From positions 39,827,719 through 39,891,718 of the forward strand of contig CP141141.1 in assembly GCA_035235625.1 (NCBI GenBank): a stretch of DNA of 64,000 bases, written 5' to 3'. The DNA comes from Saururus chinensis. Lineage: Eukaryota > Streptophyta > Magnoliopsida > Piperales > Saururaceae. A program made the translations under genes and the position numbers. Positions 13,686 to 24,741 of the stretch are shown piece after piece; positions within the stretch are counted from its first letter, which is position 1; each line of letters opens with the position of its first letter. The notes below the pieces were generated by a model. It searched no databases. It was not told where the DNA came from and saw only the letters and a program-made list of their open reading frames with translations.

Positions 13686-14929
13686 ATATGCACATCGTTG
13701 CGTGCATTCTGCGCAATGTTGCAGGCCTTCCCCGCAACACCTACATACAAGGTGTGCAACACTATGGGCAGTTCCTGAAATGCATACACAATTAGTATAC
13801 AACACTTCCATGCATGTATGTGCCCCAGCACATGTCACAGACAATCTGCTTCGCTCATCAACAGTACAACTCCAAGGGGTCTTGCTCTAGTTTCCAACCA
13901 TGGCATGGAATTGCGACAAAGGGTTAACTCTTTTCTTGCGATGCTTCGAATATGTTCACACCACGACTTGGAAAATCCCATAGATTGCATGCTTTGGAAA
14001 AACCAACTTCCACCCATAGGCCCTTGACTCGGTTAAACCATTGCATGACGAACTTTATGCCCAATGCACCTCGTCCATTAACATAGGCAAAGTACTATGC
14101 GGTTATGGTTGCTTCAATAAGAAGGTGTGCCCAACTGCTCCACTTGAGTTGGAGATGCACATCGACTAGGAAAGGATAAACCAAATGATGCCTAGCTTCC
14201 TCTCTTGAAGTCGGCCCTACACTTGAGACACTAACAAGTTGCCCACACTTTGAACAATTTTGTCTACACTTCGGCCACACCTTACAGCTCCCACTGATAA
14301 GTTTACACCATGACGTCAGGCTTCAACACTCTTGTTTACTCCCATATATGTCTCCCAAGAATCGAATGCCGCCCCCACTTATAACAAAGCTCATTATAGC
14401 AATGTAGCGATGTCCTTGATGTGTCCCATAACTTTTGGGTCTTCATCGCTTATAAAGTTCATGGCCACCCGATTAGGTCAAAGTTTCCCCTCACTATATG
14501 TTCCAAAGGCCTGCTCCACCCGTTTCAACACTCTTGGGAGGGACTCTATATTTACTTGGGCTGGGACTGTATTCCTAGTGCGACTCAAACTCGTATTGCT
14601 GAGTCTATATAAGGGGGGAGGCTGAGGCGACCATGACATCCAGAAATCTAGAGAGACAGCAGAGAGGACGAACCAGAGAGAAGGTTGTGCTCTCTGCTTG
14701 CGATCTGGCTGGTCAGCCCCGCCCCTCTCCCTGCCATTGTAACTGACGGACTGTGTTATATTAGCATTGGGCGGAGCCCCTTTACACCAGAGTAGGCTGC
14801 GTTGGCTGATTGCTTGTTTCCCCTGCACATACGAGAGGGAAGGTCGCAAGAGTTGGCTGCTGGTTGCGCGCTATAGCCAGGCCATCACAGGTGAGGACGC
14901 TAGAGAAAGCTCTGCGTCTGTGATAGTTG
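13686..14929 (+). repeat. Repeat-derived, LTR-like segment with TATA
   Basis: A TCTATATAAGG box at about 14602 is followed by a GA-rich leader-like stretch, and the segment runs to a possible LTR end (CCATCACA) near 14889. The layout resembles the R-U5 part of an LTR, but I find no TG start and no partner. Small open frames on both strands have no motifs. Confidence 0.4.
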
Positions 14930-15090
14930 CCTACGTACATATTGGATAACATTTATAATATTATTCCAATACAATCAAATCCGAACGTAGTTCTTCCTAA
15001 CAACTATTACGTACATCATACATCACAAATCATATTCGTTAAAATACATATATCCTTATATTCAAGATACATCATTCGGAGTTAGACTAA

Positions 15091-15240
15091 AATCTTATAA
15101 ATTATTGGAGTTAGACAAAAATATAATAAATCATCAGAGTCAGACAAAAATCTCATTAATCATCAGAGTCAAATGGAAATATCTTAAATCATCGGAGTTA
15201 GATGAAAATCTCATGAATCATCAGAGTCAGACGGAAACTA
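15091..15240. repeat. Tandem array, ~33-bp unit, about 5 copies
   Basis: The unit contains AATCATCAGAGTCAGAC and AAAAATCTCAT, repeated about every 33 bases with a few substitutions. An open frame through it (15105-15407, plus) shows the period as repeated NHQSQT/SELDEN-like residues. This frame follows from the repeat and is not evidence of a gene. Confidence 0.8.
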
Positions 15241-15380
15241 ACAAATTAACAAAATCACACATTTCGCTCTATCATATAGTAGGGAAAAACACAACAAAGC
15301 GGAATGGATCATATCACATCTCATCCGACCGCATCGGATCTCAACTAACCATGTTAGATCATATCAAATTAGATCATAGC

Positions 15381-15460
15381 ATATTAGATCAAAACAAAGT
15401 ATATTAGAGCTTATCAAATCATATTAGATCAAAACAAAGTATATTAGAGCTTATCAAATC
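15381..15460. repeat. Exact 40-bp tandem duplication
   Basis: Bases 15381-15420 (starting ATATTAGATCAAAACAAAGT) are repeated identically at 15421-15460. Identity within a region of otherwise degenerate units points to a recent slippage or unequal exchange. Confidence 0.9.
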
Positions 15461-15640
15461 ATATCAGAACACATTGGACCATATCAGATCAAAATAGAGC
15501 ATTTCAGGGTAGATAGAATTAGAGTAAAATGGATCATAACACATCAATTAGAGCATGACATATATATTATTTAACATCTTGAGGTAACAACTTAAGATGT
15601 ATACATGCTCATATAACAAATCAGAAGGTCTAAAATGTTT

Positions 15641-16300
15641 ACTCCTTTAAAGTTCCTTGGAAGTAGTGGCATTTGGAGTTGCTCCTTCTACCTAGGCATT
15701 CTCCCCTTCAGGCCCGGAGATAGCGTACAGAGACTCCTCTTGTTCCATAATATTTCTTTCATTGCACTTGAAGACTAAAGGCAGACACTCCTATTTCCAA
15801 GGTTTCATCACCCTTTGCATGTTCGAAAGCGTCAAACAGAAATTCTTCTTATCTGGAGACTCTTGTAGGTGACGAATATAACATCCCTTTAGCTGGATAC
15901 ATTTCTTACTTTTCGTGCCTATAGACAATAGATTGAATCTCCCCTTAACCGGAGACTCTTTCTTCTTTTTACACTCAAAAGTTTCTTATAGAACCTCCCT
16001 TTAACCCGAAGATATTTCTCTCACTATGTGGCCCTTCAGTGAAGAATAAAGTGTTTCCTACTCTGGGTCACTTCTCTCATTGTGGCTTGACAACGAAAGA
16101 CATAACTCTTTCTTACTTGGGGCCACTTCTCCTAAAAGGCAAGTAATTATAAAAAGAATAAGCATGACTAGTTGGGTTTCACTTAGTTAATAGCTCTTGA
16201 CCCAGCCCTCTTCCTTCGGCGAGGCAAGGATGTTGCGGCAAGGCCATCATCCTTGGCATACCCTCTTTGTTGTGGCTAGGGAAGATGTCCGAATAGCAGT
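15641..16300. other. Repeat-like, no gene supported
   Basis: Loosely repeated motifs around GGAGACTC and CACTTCTC recur through 15700-16150, resembling retroelement untranslated sequence on the minus strand. No coding motif is visible. Confidence 0.4.
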
Positions 16301-16620
16301 GTTCTTTATTTATAAATTATAAAGAAATTGAAGGGGCAAACACATAGATATAAGGTCCATTAGATATATATACATTTATTATGTTTCTGTAAGACCCAAC
16401 TAGAGAACATAACTTTGCCCACAATGCAAAATATGCTTATATTATCATGTTAGTTTTTTTTTATTCAAAATGTTTTGTAATAATGAAAGATTTATTATGT
16501 CACAAAATGAAGAATATTTCCTAGAAAACACCAACTTACACCAAACTGACTAATATCACAACTTTTGGGTATATGTAATATAATCCAGATTACGCGTAGC
16601 ACTTGTTTGCGCACTTTGAT
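16301..16620 (-). repeat. Direct duplicate of NAC 3' end
   Basis: This aligns along most of its length with 16805-17080, which covers the last codons and 3' flank of the NAC gene. Shared landmarks are the AATGAAGAAT...TTTCCTAG...AAACTGA segment, ATATGTAATATAATYCA, and TAGCACTTGTTTG. Many substitutions and small indels show that the duplication is old. The duplicate keeps only about the last ten codons of the NAC frame (16590-16615), without the rest of the gene. Confidence 0.75.
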
Positions 16621-17054
16621 GATTGTGCACTAAGCAGCAATCTCTTGCTGTGGAGGGGGAAGAGCGAGCGGTTTCCCGGGTTAAGTTGCAATAAAAAATA
16701 AAAAAGTAAGTTTAAAATAGGGTATATACAAGAGATTTTATAAATTTAACTAGGAGGAAGTGAGAAACAGGTTCAATAGGAGCTTATTGGTGTCCATTTC
16801 TATAGCAACGTTCTTTGTTTCTAGCTTATAAAGCAATTGTAGGGAAACTACATGGATAAAATTCAATTAGATATATCTACAGTGTTTCAAACAAAAATTT
16901 ACCCCCAAAATACAAAATATATCTTGTTAGCCTTTTTTTAACAATGTTTGTAACAAGGAAAGGTTTACAACGAGAAAATGAAGAATCTTTCCTAGCAAAC
17001 ATGAACCAAACTGATAGATATGACAACTTTTTAGTATATGTAATATAATTCAAA

Positions 17055-19371
17055 TCAAGTATAGCACTTGTTTGTGGACATTTCACTGGGACAGGAAGGC
17101 GAGTCCCATGGCATACTAGGTTTCCAAGTAGTTGTCGGACTTGATCCAAGACTGAAAGGAAAACTAATTGTTTTCATTGTTCCCCACTGGCTACACGCAT
17201 CAGTTATCTCAGAGTTCTTTGTCAAGCTGGTCTCATGTTCTTGGCCATGCACATTCACATTCACATTCACATTCATCCCCTCTGCTGAAACAATGCCCCC
17301 CATGTTGTTATTCAACTGGTAGGAACTAAAATCTATGCTTGGAGGTGATTTATCGTTGTCTCCTAGTATTGAAGGGGGTAGGTTTAGAAGCATGGATGCA
17401 ACATCTTCATTACACTTTGATGGCTGTGTAGACACGTCTTGTAGACTAGAGAACATGAATGTACTTGGGACTTCAGAGTTGAAGATGGGATACACAGGTG
17501 GCTTTGAGAGATTTGGGTTGGTGGGCTTATAGAAAGAAACATCTGAAGAGGGAAAGCCAGTCATGTAGGACTCTTGCAAACCACTGTAATCGAACTGGGT
17601 ACCTGACCCATCTTCTGTTGTTCCTGAAATACATTCTAAACCAAAATTTGTATTATGCGTTGCACGAGAATATATGCCTGAAGTGGTGGTTTGAGGCAAA
17701 TTTGAAGACACCCATGAGTGAGAGAGAGCTCTTTGTGCCATAGAGCTGGTCTTTTTGAAAATCCTACAAATTGCCCATGAATCCTGCATGTCCCACGAGT
17801 AAAACATATTAATTTAACAAGTCCATATGTTTATGAAAATATATTTTCTCAAAAACAAATTTTTTTATGAGAAGACTAAGGATGAACCAATTAAGTCCCG
17901 TCCTTAGAGGGGTTGCCTCTAAAACGGCATCCACTTAAAAATTTCTCGCTATATGTTTCATTATATGGGTATTATCTCATCATTTTTATTCTAATAAAAA
18001 ATAAATATAGTATATAATCTATGTCCTTAACCTCTTATAAATAGGGAAGTATTTTTTATGTTTTTTAGGTAATGAATTAATTATAAATCTTACGAGCCTT
18101 TGATATTTAAGATTAACGGTAAATAAATAATATGCATTAATATTAATAAAAATAAGCTAATATACACTAATATATATGCCATAGATCTCATAGATAAAGA
18201 ATCTCATGCACAAATTACTTTGAGCTCCTTGTCACAGCACAAAAATAATTTCCACAAACAAAAATAAGCCTTATGATAACGATGATGGAGGATGAAGCAA
18301 TTAAATTACACTGGGTGGAATATTTTTGTCCAGGGTTCGTTTGGAGTGGGTGGAGTCAGAAAGAGAAGGGAGACGAAACTCGTGCATCATCCAATCTGTC
18401 TTGATGCCTTTGGCAGCTCTTCCTTGGTAGAAGACGAGAGACTTCTTCAGCCCTATGCACTTGGACCCTTCCGAGGAGTAGATGGGTCTATCTGTTCCAG
18501 TAGCCTTCCAGAAACCAGCTCCAGTGACCCTGTTGGGCCTGGCGCTATTTCTGTACTTCCTATCGCGTGGGCAGTAAAAGTACCATTCCTTCTCCCCTGT
18601 GGTCGCGAGCTCTTCTTACAAAGACAATAAGCAAACAACATCACCATCATCATCAGCTTTGAACTACATAGAAAAATAAAAATAAAACAAACGGACGTAG
18701 GGAGTTTTTTTTATTAGAGAGGCACATTCTCTCTTTCCAACTTTAACAGATGGACAATCAAATAGGGTATATTTGAAACAAGTTCTTGGAAGAGTTTTTC
18801 ATTTTACTTCAATTAACCCAGCTTTAAATGCGTATATATGGAGCCATTAATATTTTAGATCTACGACTAACGCATATTAGCATAAGAAGGGCTAATATAT
18901 GCCCCGTTGATCTTGTAGATGAACGGCTTCTATATGTGCCTTATACTCAACTTATCAGAGGGAGTATGATTCTCGTAGCATAAAAGGATGAAGGAAAACG
19001 CAATAGTGACCGTAGCTCTACTTCCTGACAAGTACTACTACATTATGTTTCAATCAAAGAAACCATGTAAAAGACAGTAAGATAAATTTTTTATAGAACA
19101 ATAGAAGTGGCATCAAAGCCAGCTTTGGAGAAGCTCCTTTCACACTTGACGACCTAGAAGAGAAGAAAGAGAAAAGTTGAAGTAGCTTACTTGGAAGATC
19201 CCAAGGGTCATACTTGTAGATGTCCAGCTGCTTGATGAGCTCAATGGAGAGGGGCTTCTGTTGAACCTTCCTTTTCAGATAGAACCCAACTAGTTCCTCA
19301 TCCGTTGGATGAAACCTAAACCCTGGTAGCATCACTTCGTCACCCTTTTCTGTTTCATTCTTCTCCTCCAT
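17055..19371 (-). CDS. NAC transcription factor, JUNGBRUNNEN1/ANAC042-like
   Basis: Plant-specific DNA-binding regulator acting in the nucleus. Minus-strand exons 19191-19371, 18310-18611 and 17055-17783 give 403 residues. The start at 19371 is the ATG of [13 protein letters not shown]. The NAC domain fills roughly residues 14-170. Subdomain A has [21 protein letters not shown], followed by DPWDLP and the joined [12 protein letters not shown]. Then come [37 protein letters not shown] and [11 protein letters not shown]. The three-exon structure is standard for NACs. The C-terminal 240 residues are a Ser/Asn-rich activation-type region with an unusual Asn-Val repeat from a CACATT hexanucleotide run (17249-17275). 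The closest family I recognise is JUB1/ANAC042, known in Arabidopsis for stress and senescence control; orthology is inferred. Both introns hold MITE-like sequence, and the 3' end is duplicated downstream. Confidence 0.93.
18046..18230. mobile_element. Degenerate MITE in NAC intron 2
   Basis: It starts GGGAAGTATTTTTTATG and contains CCTTTGATATTTAAGAT and ATAGATCTCATAGAT segments. These resemble the elements at 56263-56429 and 56510-56731, which have clear 9-bp duplications. Here the right end and target duplication are not clear. Confidence 0.4.
18786..18990. mobile_element. Degenerate MITE in NAC intron 1
   Basis: It begins near GGAAGAGTTTTTCATTTTAC and contains AACGCATATTAGCAT and ATATGCCCCGTTGATCTTGT, matching motifs of the MITE at 56510-56731 (GTGCCCCATTAATATC and the AGAAGAGTTTTTCG end read in reverse). 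The terminal repeats are decayed. Confidence 0.4.
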
Positions 19372-19594
19372 ACCTTTATACCCTAATGAACTCCAAGTAC
19401 AAACTTACTCTCACAGTCTCTATGCTTGGCAAGTAACCAAGCTATCTTAGCCTCTTGATGCTTTTCAGAAGATCTGGTGGAGACCCAGAAGTGGAAAACT
19501 GTGGAAGTCTGCAGAGAATAAAGAGCTCTAGCTGTTGGAGCAAGACTTGCTACAGAACTTGGAACATGAAGCCTGAGAACTCAGTCCAATGTCA

Positions 19595-19602
19595 TTATAT
19601 AA
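19595..19602 (-). promoter_or_regulatory. Probable TATA box of the NAC gene
   Basis: The palindromic TTATATAA lies 224 bases upstream of the NAC start codon. A start site about 30 bases downstream would give a leader near 200 bases. A minus-strand open frame overlapping this stretch (19528-19818) has no motif. Confidence 0.45.
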
Positions 19603-19819
19603 GGGTTTTACTATCCTGAAGGTTCGGCTGATCTTTCGGGGGCAAGGGAGAGTGTGTTCTTGCGGAGAACGCGGAAATTTTAGTGAGGGAAGGAAGCCAT
19701 GACAGAAGCTCTTAAAAGCACTTGCCAGCCACTCAAGAACAACTACCAAGGTAGGTACTTTCTGAGTCAGAAGTTTGGACTTCACTTCTGTAGGACTCTT
19801 ACTTGGCTTGCTCTCCATT

Positions 19820-22800
19820 GAGAACAGTGGGTGGGCGGGGGCCTGTTTAAATCCAAGGCCGGGGATCCAAAGAGGCTGGCCACAAAATCAGCAGTTTATG
19901 GGGATTTTCAAATCAATTTCTTTTCACACTTCTTCTCATTTAGCCCGTTTAAGCTTCTTGATTTGTTTATCCTCCTCAAATCAAGACAAAGTAAGTGTCA
20001 ATGAATAGTCATTTGGTATTAAAGACTAATTTTTTAAAACGTTGGGCTGGCCCAACTTCCAATACCATGAAACCTTTGAATGCATATTCAATCTCTGCCA
20101 AATTCCTTCAAGTCCTGGGCTGGCAGAAGAATTCTAGTGTGGAACTTCTCACGATCCAAAAATCCCATATTTCATTTTCTAGCCTTCTAATCCTTATTCC
20201 CTATTGCAGTGACCTGACCTGTCAGTGGATATCTGGGAACTCATTAGATTCCTTCTATTCCAAAGGAAAATGGGACAAACTGGGTCCCAAGGGCTTTTTA
20301 AGGCCATACAAAAAGCCAAAACAACTAAATACCAAATTTCCTGAAGGGGCCGACTAGCTCAAACACGAACCTTGCAACATAAATAAATGTTTCCTTTAAG
20401 CTCAGCTTATAAACAATAATTAGTGTTGGCCTCTGATATTCCTCTCTCCCTTACGTGAATCTTATCTTCTTTCATATAGTAGATTTTTTTTTCTTAAAGA
20501 AAACTTATAGCTTCCTAGTTCAATTGTAAGCTGATAGTAGTGAGTTTTTTTTCCATTCTGAATTGTAACAAAAATATATGAAATCTATCTTTGCCTGATA
20601 ATGAAAAGTCCACGTCCAATTTTATGAAAAAACTGAAATCACTCAGACATATTTGTTCCTTATGGGACAAACATAAAACCATGGGAAGAAAACAGTTTTG
20701 GACAGTATAACAGGCACCTTTTTTAGTTGAAAATTAGCTATAACTAGAAAAAATATTACGATAGTGGCTATAAGGACCAATTCCCCCAATAAGATATTCA
20801 TGATTCTTCTAGTCCTGCTGCTGATTGATATGTTATTTGTGAAAGTGACTCACAAACCATCTTGCATTCACTATTTGCCTAATCTAGGTTATTCATATAT
20901 ATAAAAGATGCTCATGCATATCTAATAAAATTCCACATTCATGTGGCAGTATCCTCATATGTGAACTCCTGCCAACCAATGTCCACATCAGGTCACACCA
21001 AGTTAACTTCGAGTACTTGTGATATTCTGTTTCTGCAATGTGGTTCTATCTTCATTCATAATCTTTTCTTTAGCAACCTGAGTAATTATGATGTTCATTC
21101 ACCCATGCATAATCTAAGATCTTCAGATTAGACGAAATCATTTAGTATTGATACAGAAAAGCTTTTTGTCATGAACCCTTATGGCTTTATGCTTGGATAT
21201 CAATTTTTTCATCGTTTAGGCATTGCTAGCTAATGAACTTGATGAACTCCAATAAATAAATAAAAAATAACTTGTTGAACTGAAGTAGGGTCCACAGGGC
21301 TACAACTCTCAAACATATATTTAACTATGTTTAAGTGATGAAGTTCCTAATTATGTCTGCTAAGTGGTGAACAACAGAAGAAGCTACTAATTAATGGGAG
21401 GATCGTTGAGTCAAATCCTTTGCTGGGGACTCCAAATTTAGCGAAACTCCCCAAATCTAAAGTCCCTCGGTTGGAACCCTTCCTGTCTGTTCCTTGACCT
21501 TGGGCTTGTACCCAATACTTGCAAGCGTGCAATTGAAGTTAAAAAAATAGGTCAAATTCTTCAAACCCAAGCCTTCTCCCTCATTTTGTGTGAACATTAA
21601 ACTCCCAAAACAATAACCCATATTTCCAATGGAAGATTACTAACCTTTAGCTTTGTGTCCTTCACAAGTACCACCTAATTAATTATCATTAGAGGGTTCT
21701 AATGATTTTATATTGATTACTTTAAGAAAACCCATTTCCCTAAAAAGACCTTATGACTCAAATGCATCTATTATCTCTGAAGCCAATGTCAAGAGTTAGA
21801 GCATTGACTTCTCAAAGCCTCACTACTTTGGCCACCCCTATGGACAAGTTTAAATTTAGAAATTTGTAGACTTATGGTCATGAACAAATGTTATGTTAAT
21901 CCAAATTCATTTGTTAATAAATAGTTCTAATTGTATCAATTTGCAATATGGCTTTTCTATTTCCATGTACTTACCAATGGATTAACGAACAAATTATCAC
22001 GTACAGTCAATAGATAACTACTAAACAGCAAAATCTGACATGTTCAACATCCAAAATCATGCTAAATTATCAATCTTTTTTGTTGTTGAATGCGGTGTTC
22101 ACATTGATGCTACATATTAGAAACGTTGCTTCTTGCCACCCTCTTATACACGTTTATCCAAATATACTAGGCTCCACAAAAAGTCTTAATTATCTTGTTC
22201 TACTTTCTTAAGTCCTAAAAACGTCTATAGTCATGTCAACATGAAGTCAAAATAGCTTTCCAAGCACGTACGTTATTGATTAATGGTGCTCCTAATCCTG
22301 TATGATTTTGTTTTCCTAATTATATTAAACGGAAAGCTCATAATTTGGCACACTTTGCTTTCAAGTCTGTGTCACTGTGTGGACACACTAACCCAAAACT
22401 CGCCCTCACACGGAGGCCATTATATAAGTCCATGTTTGTTTTTCTTCTTTGTACTAGTACAAACGCAATTAACTTAAGAAGCCAGTGGCATATTTTAGCA
22501 ATAAATTAGAGCTTTTGAGCCTCCCAAACACCCTAATGGTCATGATTTTGTACTTTGTAGGCTTTAAGCTCACTCAAACTCTTCTTGAATCTAGTTGCAA
22601 GAATAAATAATCAGTTTGAAAGCTACGGACTAAATTATTATATACGGCCTAAATTTTCTCCTACTTCCTTCTATGATAAGTTACTATTTAAACCTCATCA
22701 TCACTGCATGTAATTAAGGACTTACGAAAACTCCAGGCAGCCATCTTTAGTATATTATAATCACCCCATATTACAAATCAACCTTCTTTATCATTAAGAA

Positions 22801-24741
22801 CATCAGATACAGTGAAAATTATGTGTTTTTTTTCTCATTGTGGCTAAGAGTGATCAGAAGATACAATCATGAAAGAGATAGGGAATTATATTCCAACATC
22901 AACAAATTTTTTTGTGGCCCATTATTTGGATTCCATTCCTTGACAATGAAGAACAAAAGACAGCTCCAAAACATGATAGAATCATCATTTTAGAACTCTG
23001 CAAGAATAGAACGCCTCAGTATCTACTTATTTCCTACTAAGATAAAATCACCATGTGTCTACTAAGTATGCCGTGCACGCTGCTGGATGTTACTATGATT
23101 ATGACCACTAGTTCTGACCATGATGACAACAAATTAAGCTACATATAAAATTTGGCAATCCGAAATGAGAACAATATACCATCCATTCAAAACGCTTCAG
23201 CATAATTTTCCTTACCATACTATATGATAGAAATCATTCTTACCGCTGAAACTTCACTCTTATGTATTGATCAGTTTAACCTGATTACTATCAGAAAAAA
23301 TAAATATATAAGTTCTGTTTATATGCGCCTATGGTATGCAGACGCATTCGGGACATAAAATGTGAATCACCTGCCCGCCCCTTATCTGATACAAGCCATT
23401 ACGATCCAATGGTTTGCATCATACCAGACATATTTTTCAACATATATATATAATCTAACGTGTATTAACTTTTTCTATATATAAATTTATACATTAGATA
23501 TGTTAGGCAATGCTTATGTGCCAAATACAAGAACTTAGAACGAAGACATGTTACTCTTCGTATAGAGGTTCTGTACGGGTATCCTATCAGCCTAAATGTT
23601 TTGAGCAATAGATAGTTTAAGCAATAATTTTGGGTTGCTAGATAGCCCAAACCACAATATGCAATAAAAATATGAAGCTACGTCATGGTGGAATGCTATG
23701 CATTCCTGAAGTGTAGGAAGAAGTGTGAAAGGTGGCATATCAACGTTGGTGGGTCACATCAAAACATGTTACCATGACATGCCAATCATTTCATCCAAAA
23801 AACAAGACCGAAGATGAAGGCCATTTGCCTAAGAGGTCATCCTCAAAGTTTAAAGTCCGCTAATATCAAATGTTTAGCAGGATATGACAATGTTTCAGGT
23901 TATAGGAGAAAATTTCAGTGAGCTTCGCACACCATGGCCATGTATTTCACCACCTACCAAGCAACCTATCACCACTTACCAAACAACCAACATAATGTAT
24001 ATGAATGGTTGTAATACGCTAATGGGTCGTGTGGTCAGTGAAAAATACGGCCAACACGATGTGGGACGCACACCCAAAAATTTCTTGGTTATATAAGAGC
24101 AAAAATTGTATGAGAAAGCTCAAAAAAACATTACATTAGACTGGTTATTAAATGTGATAATACAATAAACTAAAAGGGAAAAAGACAGTTTGCTCAAAAT
24201 AACATTGCGTCACGACGAGTCCATTTCATACATGAGCAGAGTCTATGTTCTTGGTGTTTTGAGGTACACTGAAATGACTTGTTTTGATTCTCTAAGTTGG
24301 GGTCATAAAATGTTACTATGAAAAGAACAGCTCTATTCACTCAATCCCCAGTTGAGTTGATAATCTCCTATTTGAAACTTGAGAGTAACAGACGACATTT
24401 GTTGATACAACTTGTCTTTTTGGCGAGCTATTGCAGATATAACATGCATAAGAAAAAGTAGATAACATTCGGATTAGGGAAGGTAAACCGGCATCATCAG
24501 ACTCGCGTTAAGTTATAAGCTCACACTTATCAACCCCGTTCGCTTCGCAGCTTCAATAACAAAGGATCGTTGACGGTACCACAAAATTTACAATAATATA
24601 CAAACAAATCCTGCTATAATTTGTTTAGAATACAATAGCATTCTACATTTGCGCAGTTCCACTGCAAAATCAAGTAACCATAAGCACACTCATCCGAGTG
24701 CTGATCCCAGTATCGCATAATCCAAGAAAATAATAGCCGTT
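19820..24741. other. Intergenic, no gene seen
   Basis: About 4.9 kb without any exon I can support. Open frames are short (up to 120 codons at 19995-20357) and lack motifs or splice-bounded neighbours. A GGTTATATAAGAG box near 24088 resembles a TATA box with no coding sequence behind it. Remnants of old repeats are likely but I cannot name them. Confidence 0.5.

Larger units (their letters stand above)
14930..15640 (-). repeat. Dispersed repeat, copy B (inverted)
   Basis: In reverse complement this matches copy A (10790-11385) in order: ACATCTTAAGTTGTTA-type sequence near 15590, short degenerate TATGATCTGAT units, an array, then GAACTACGTTCGGAT near 14980 and TACGTAGGCAACTA at about 14930-14943. 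At the array position it carries ~33-bp units instead of the units seen in copy A. Homology ends abruptly at about 14930, where another element abuts. Confidence 0.6.

Noticed and set aside
15091-15240. Regularly spaced short repeats, considered as a CRISPR-like array
   Set aside because: The repeats are contiguous without unique spacers and the DNA is plant nuclear; it is a satellite-like array.
15105-15407. Open frame with repeated NHQSQT-like residues, resembling a repeat protein
   Set aside because: The repeats mirror a ~33-bp DNA array within an intergenic repeat copy; no gene context.
15641-16150. Recurring GGAGACTC / CACTTCTC motifs considered as a second tandem array
   Set aside because: No fixed period or clean unit boundary could be defined by eye.
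19528-19818. Minus-strand frame upstream of the NAC gene
   Set aside because: It spans the probable TATA box and has no motif; not a credible gene or uORF.
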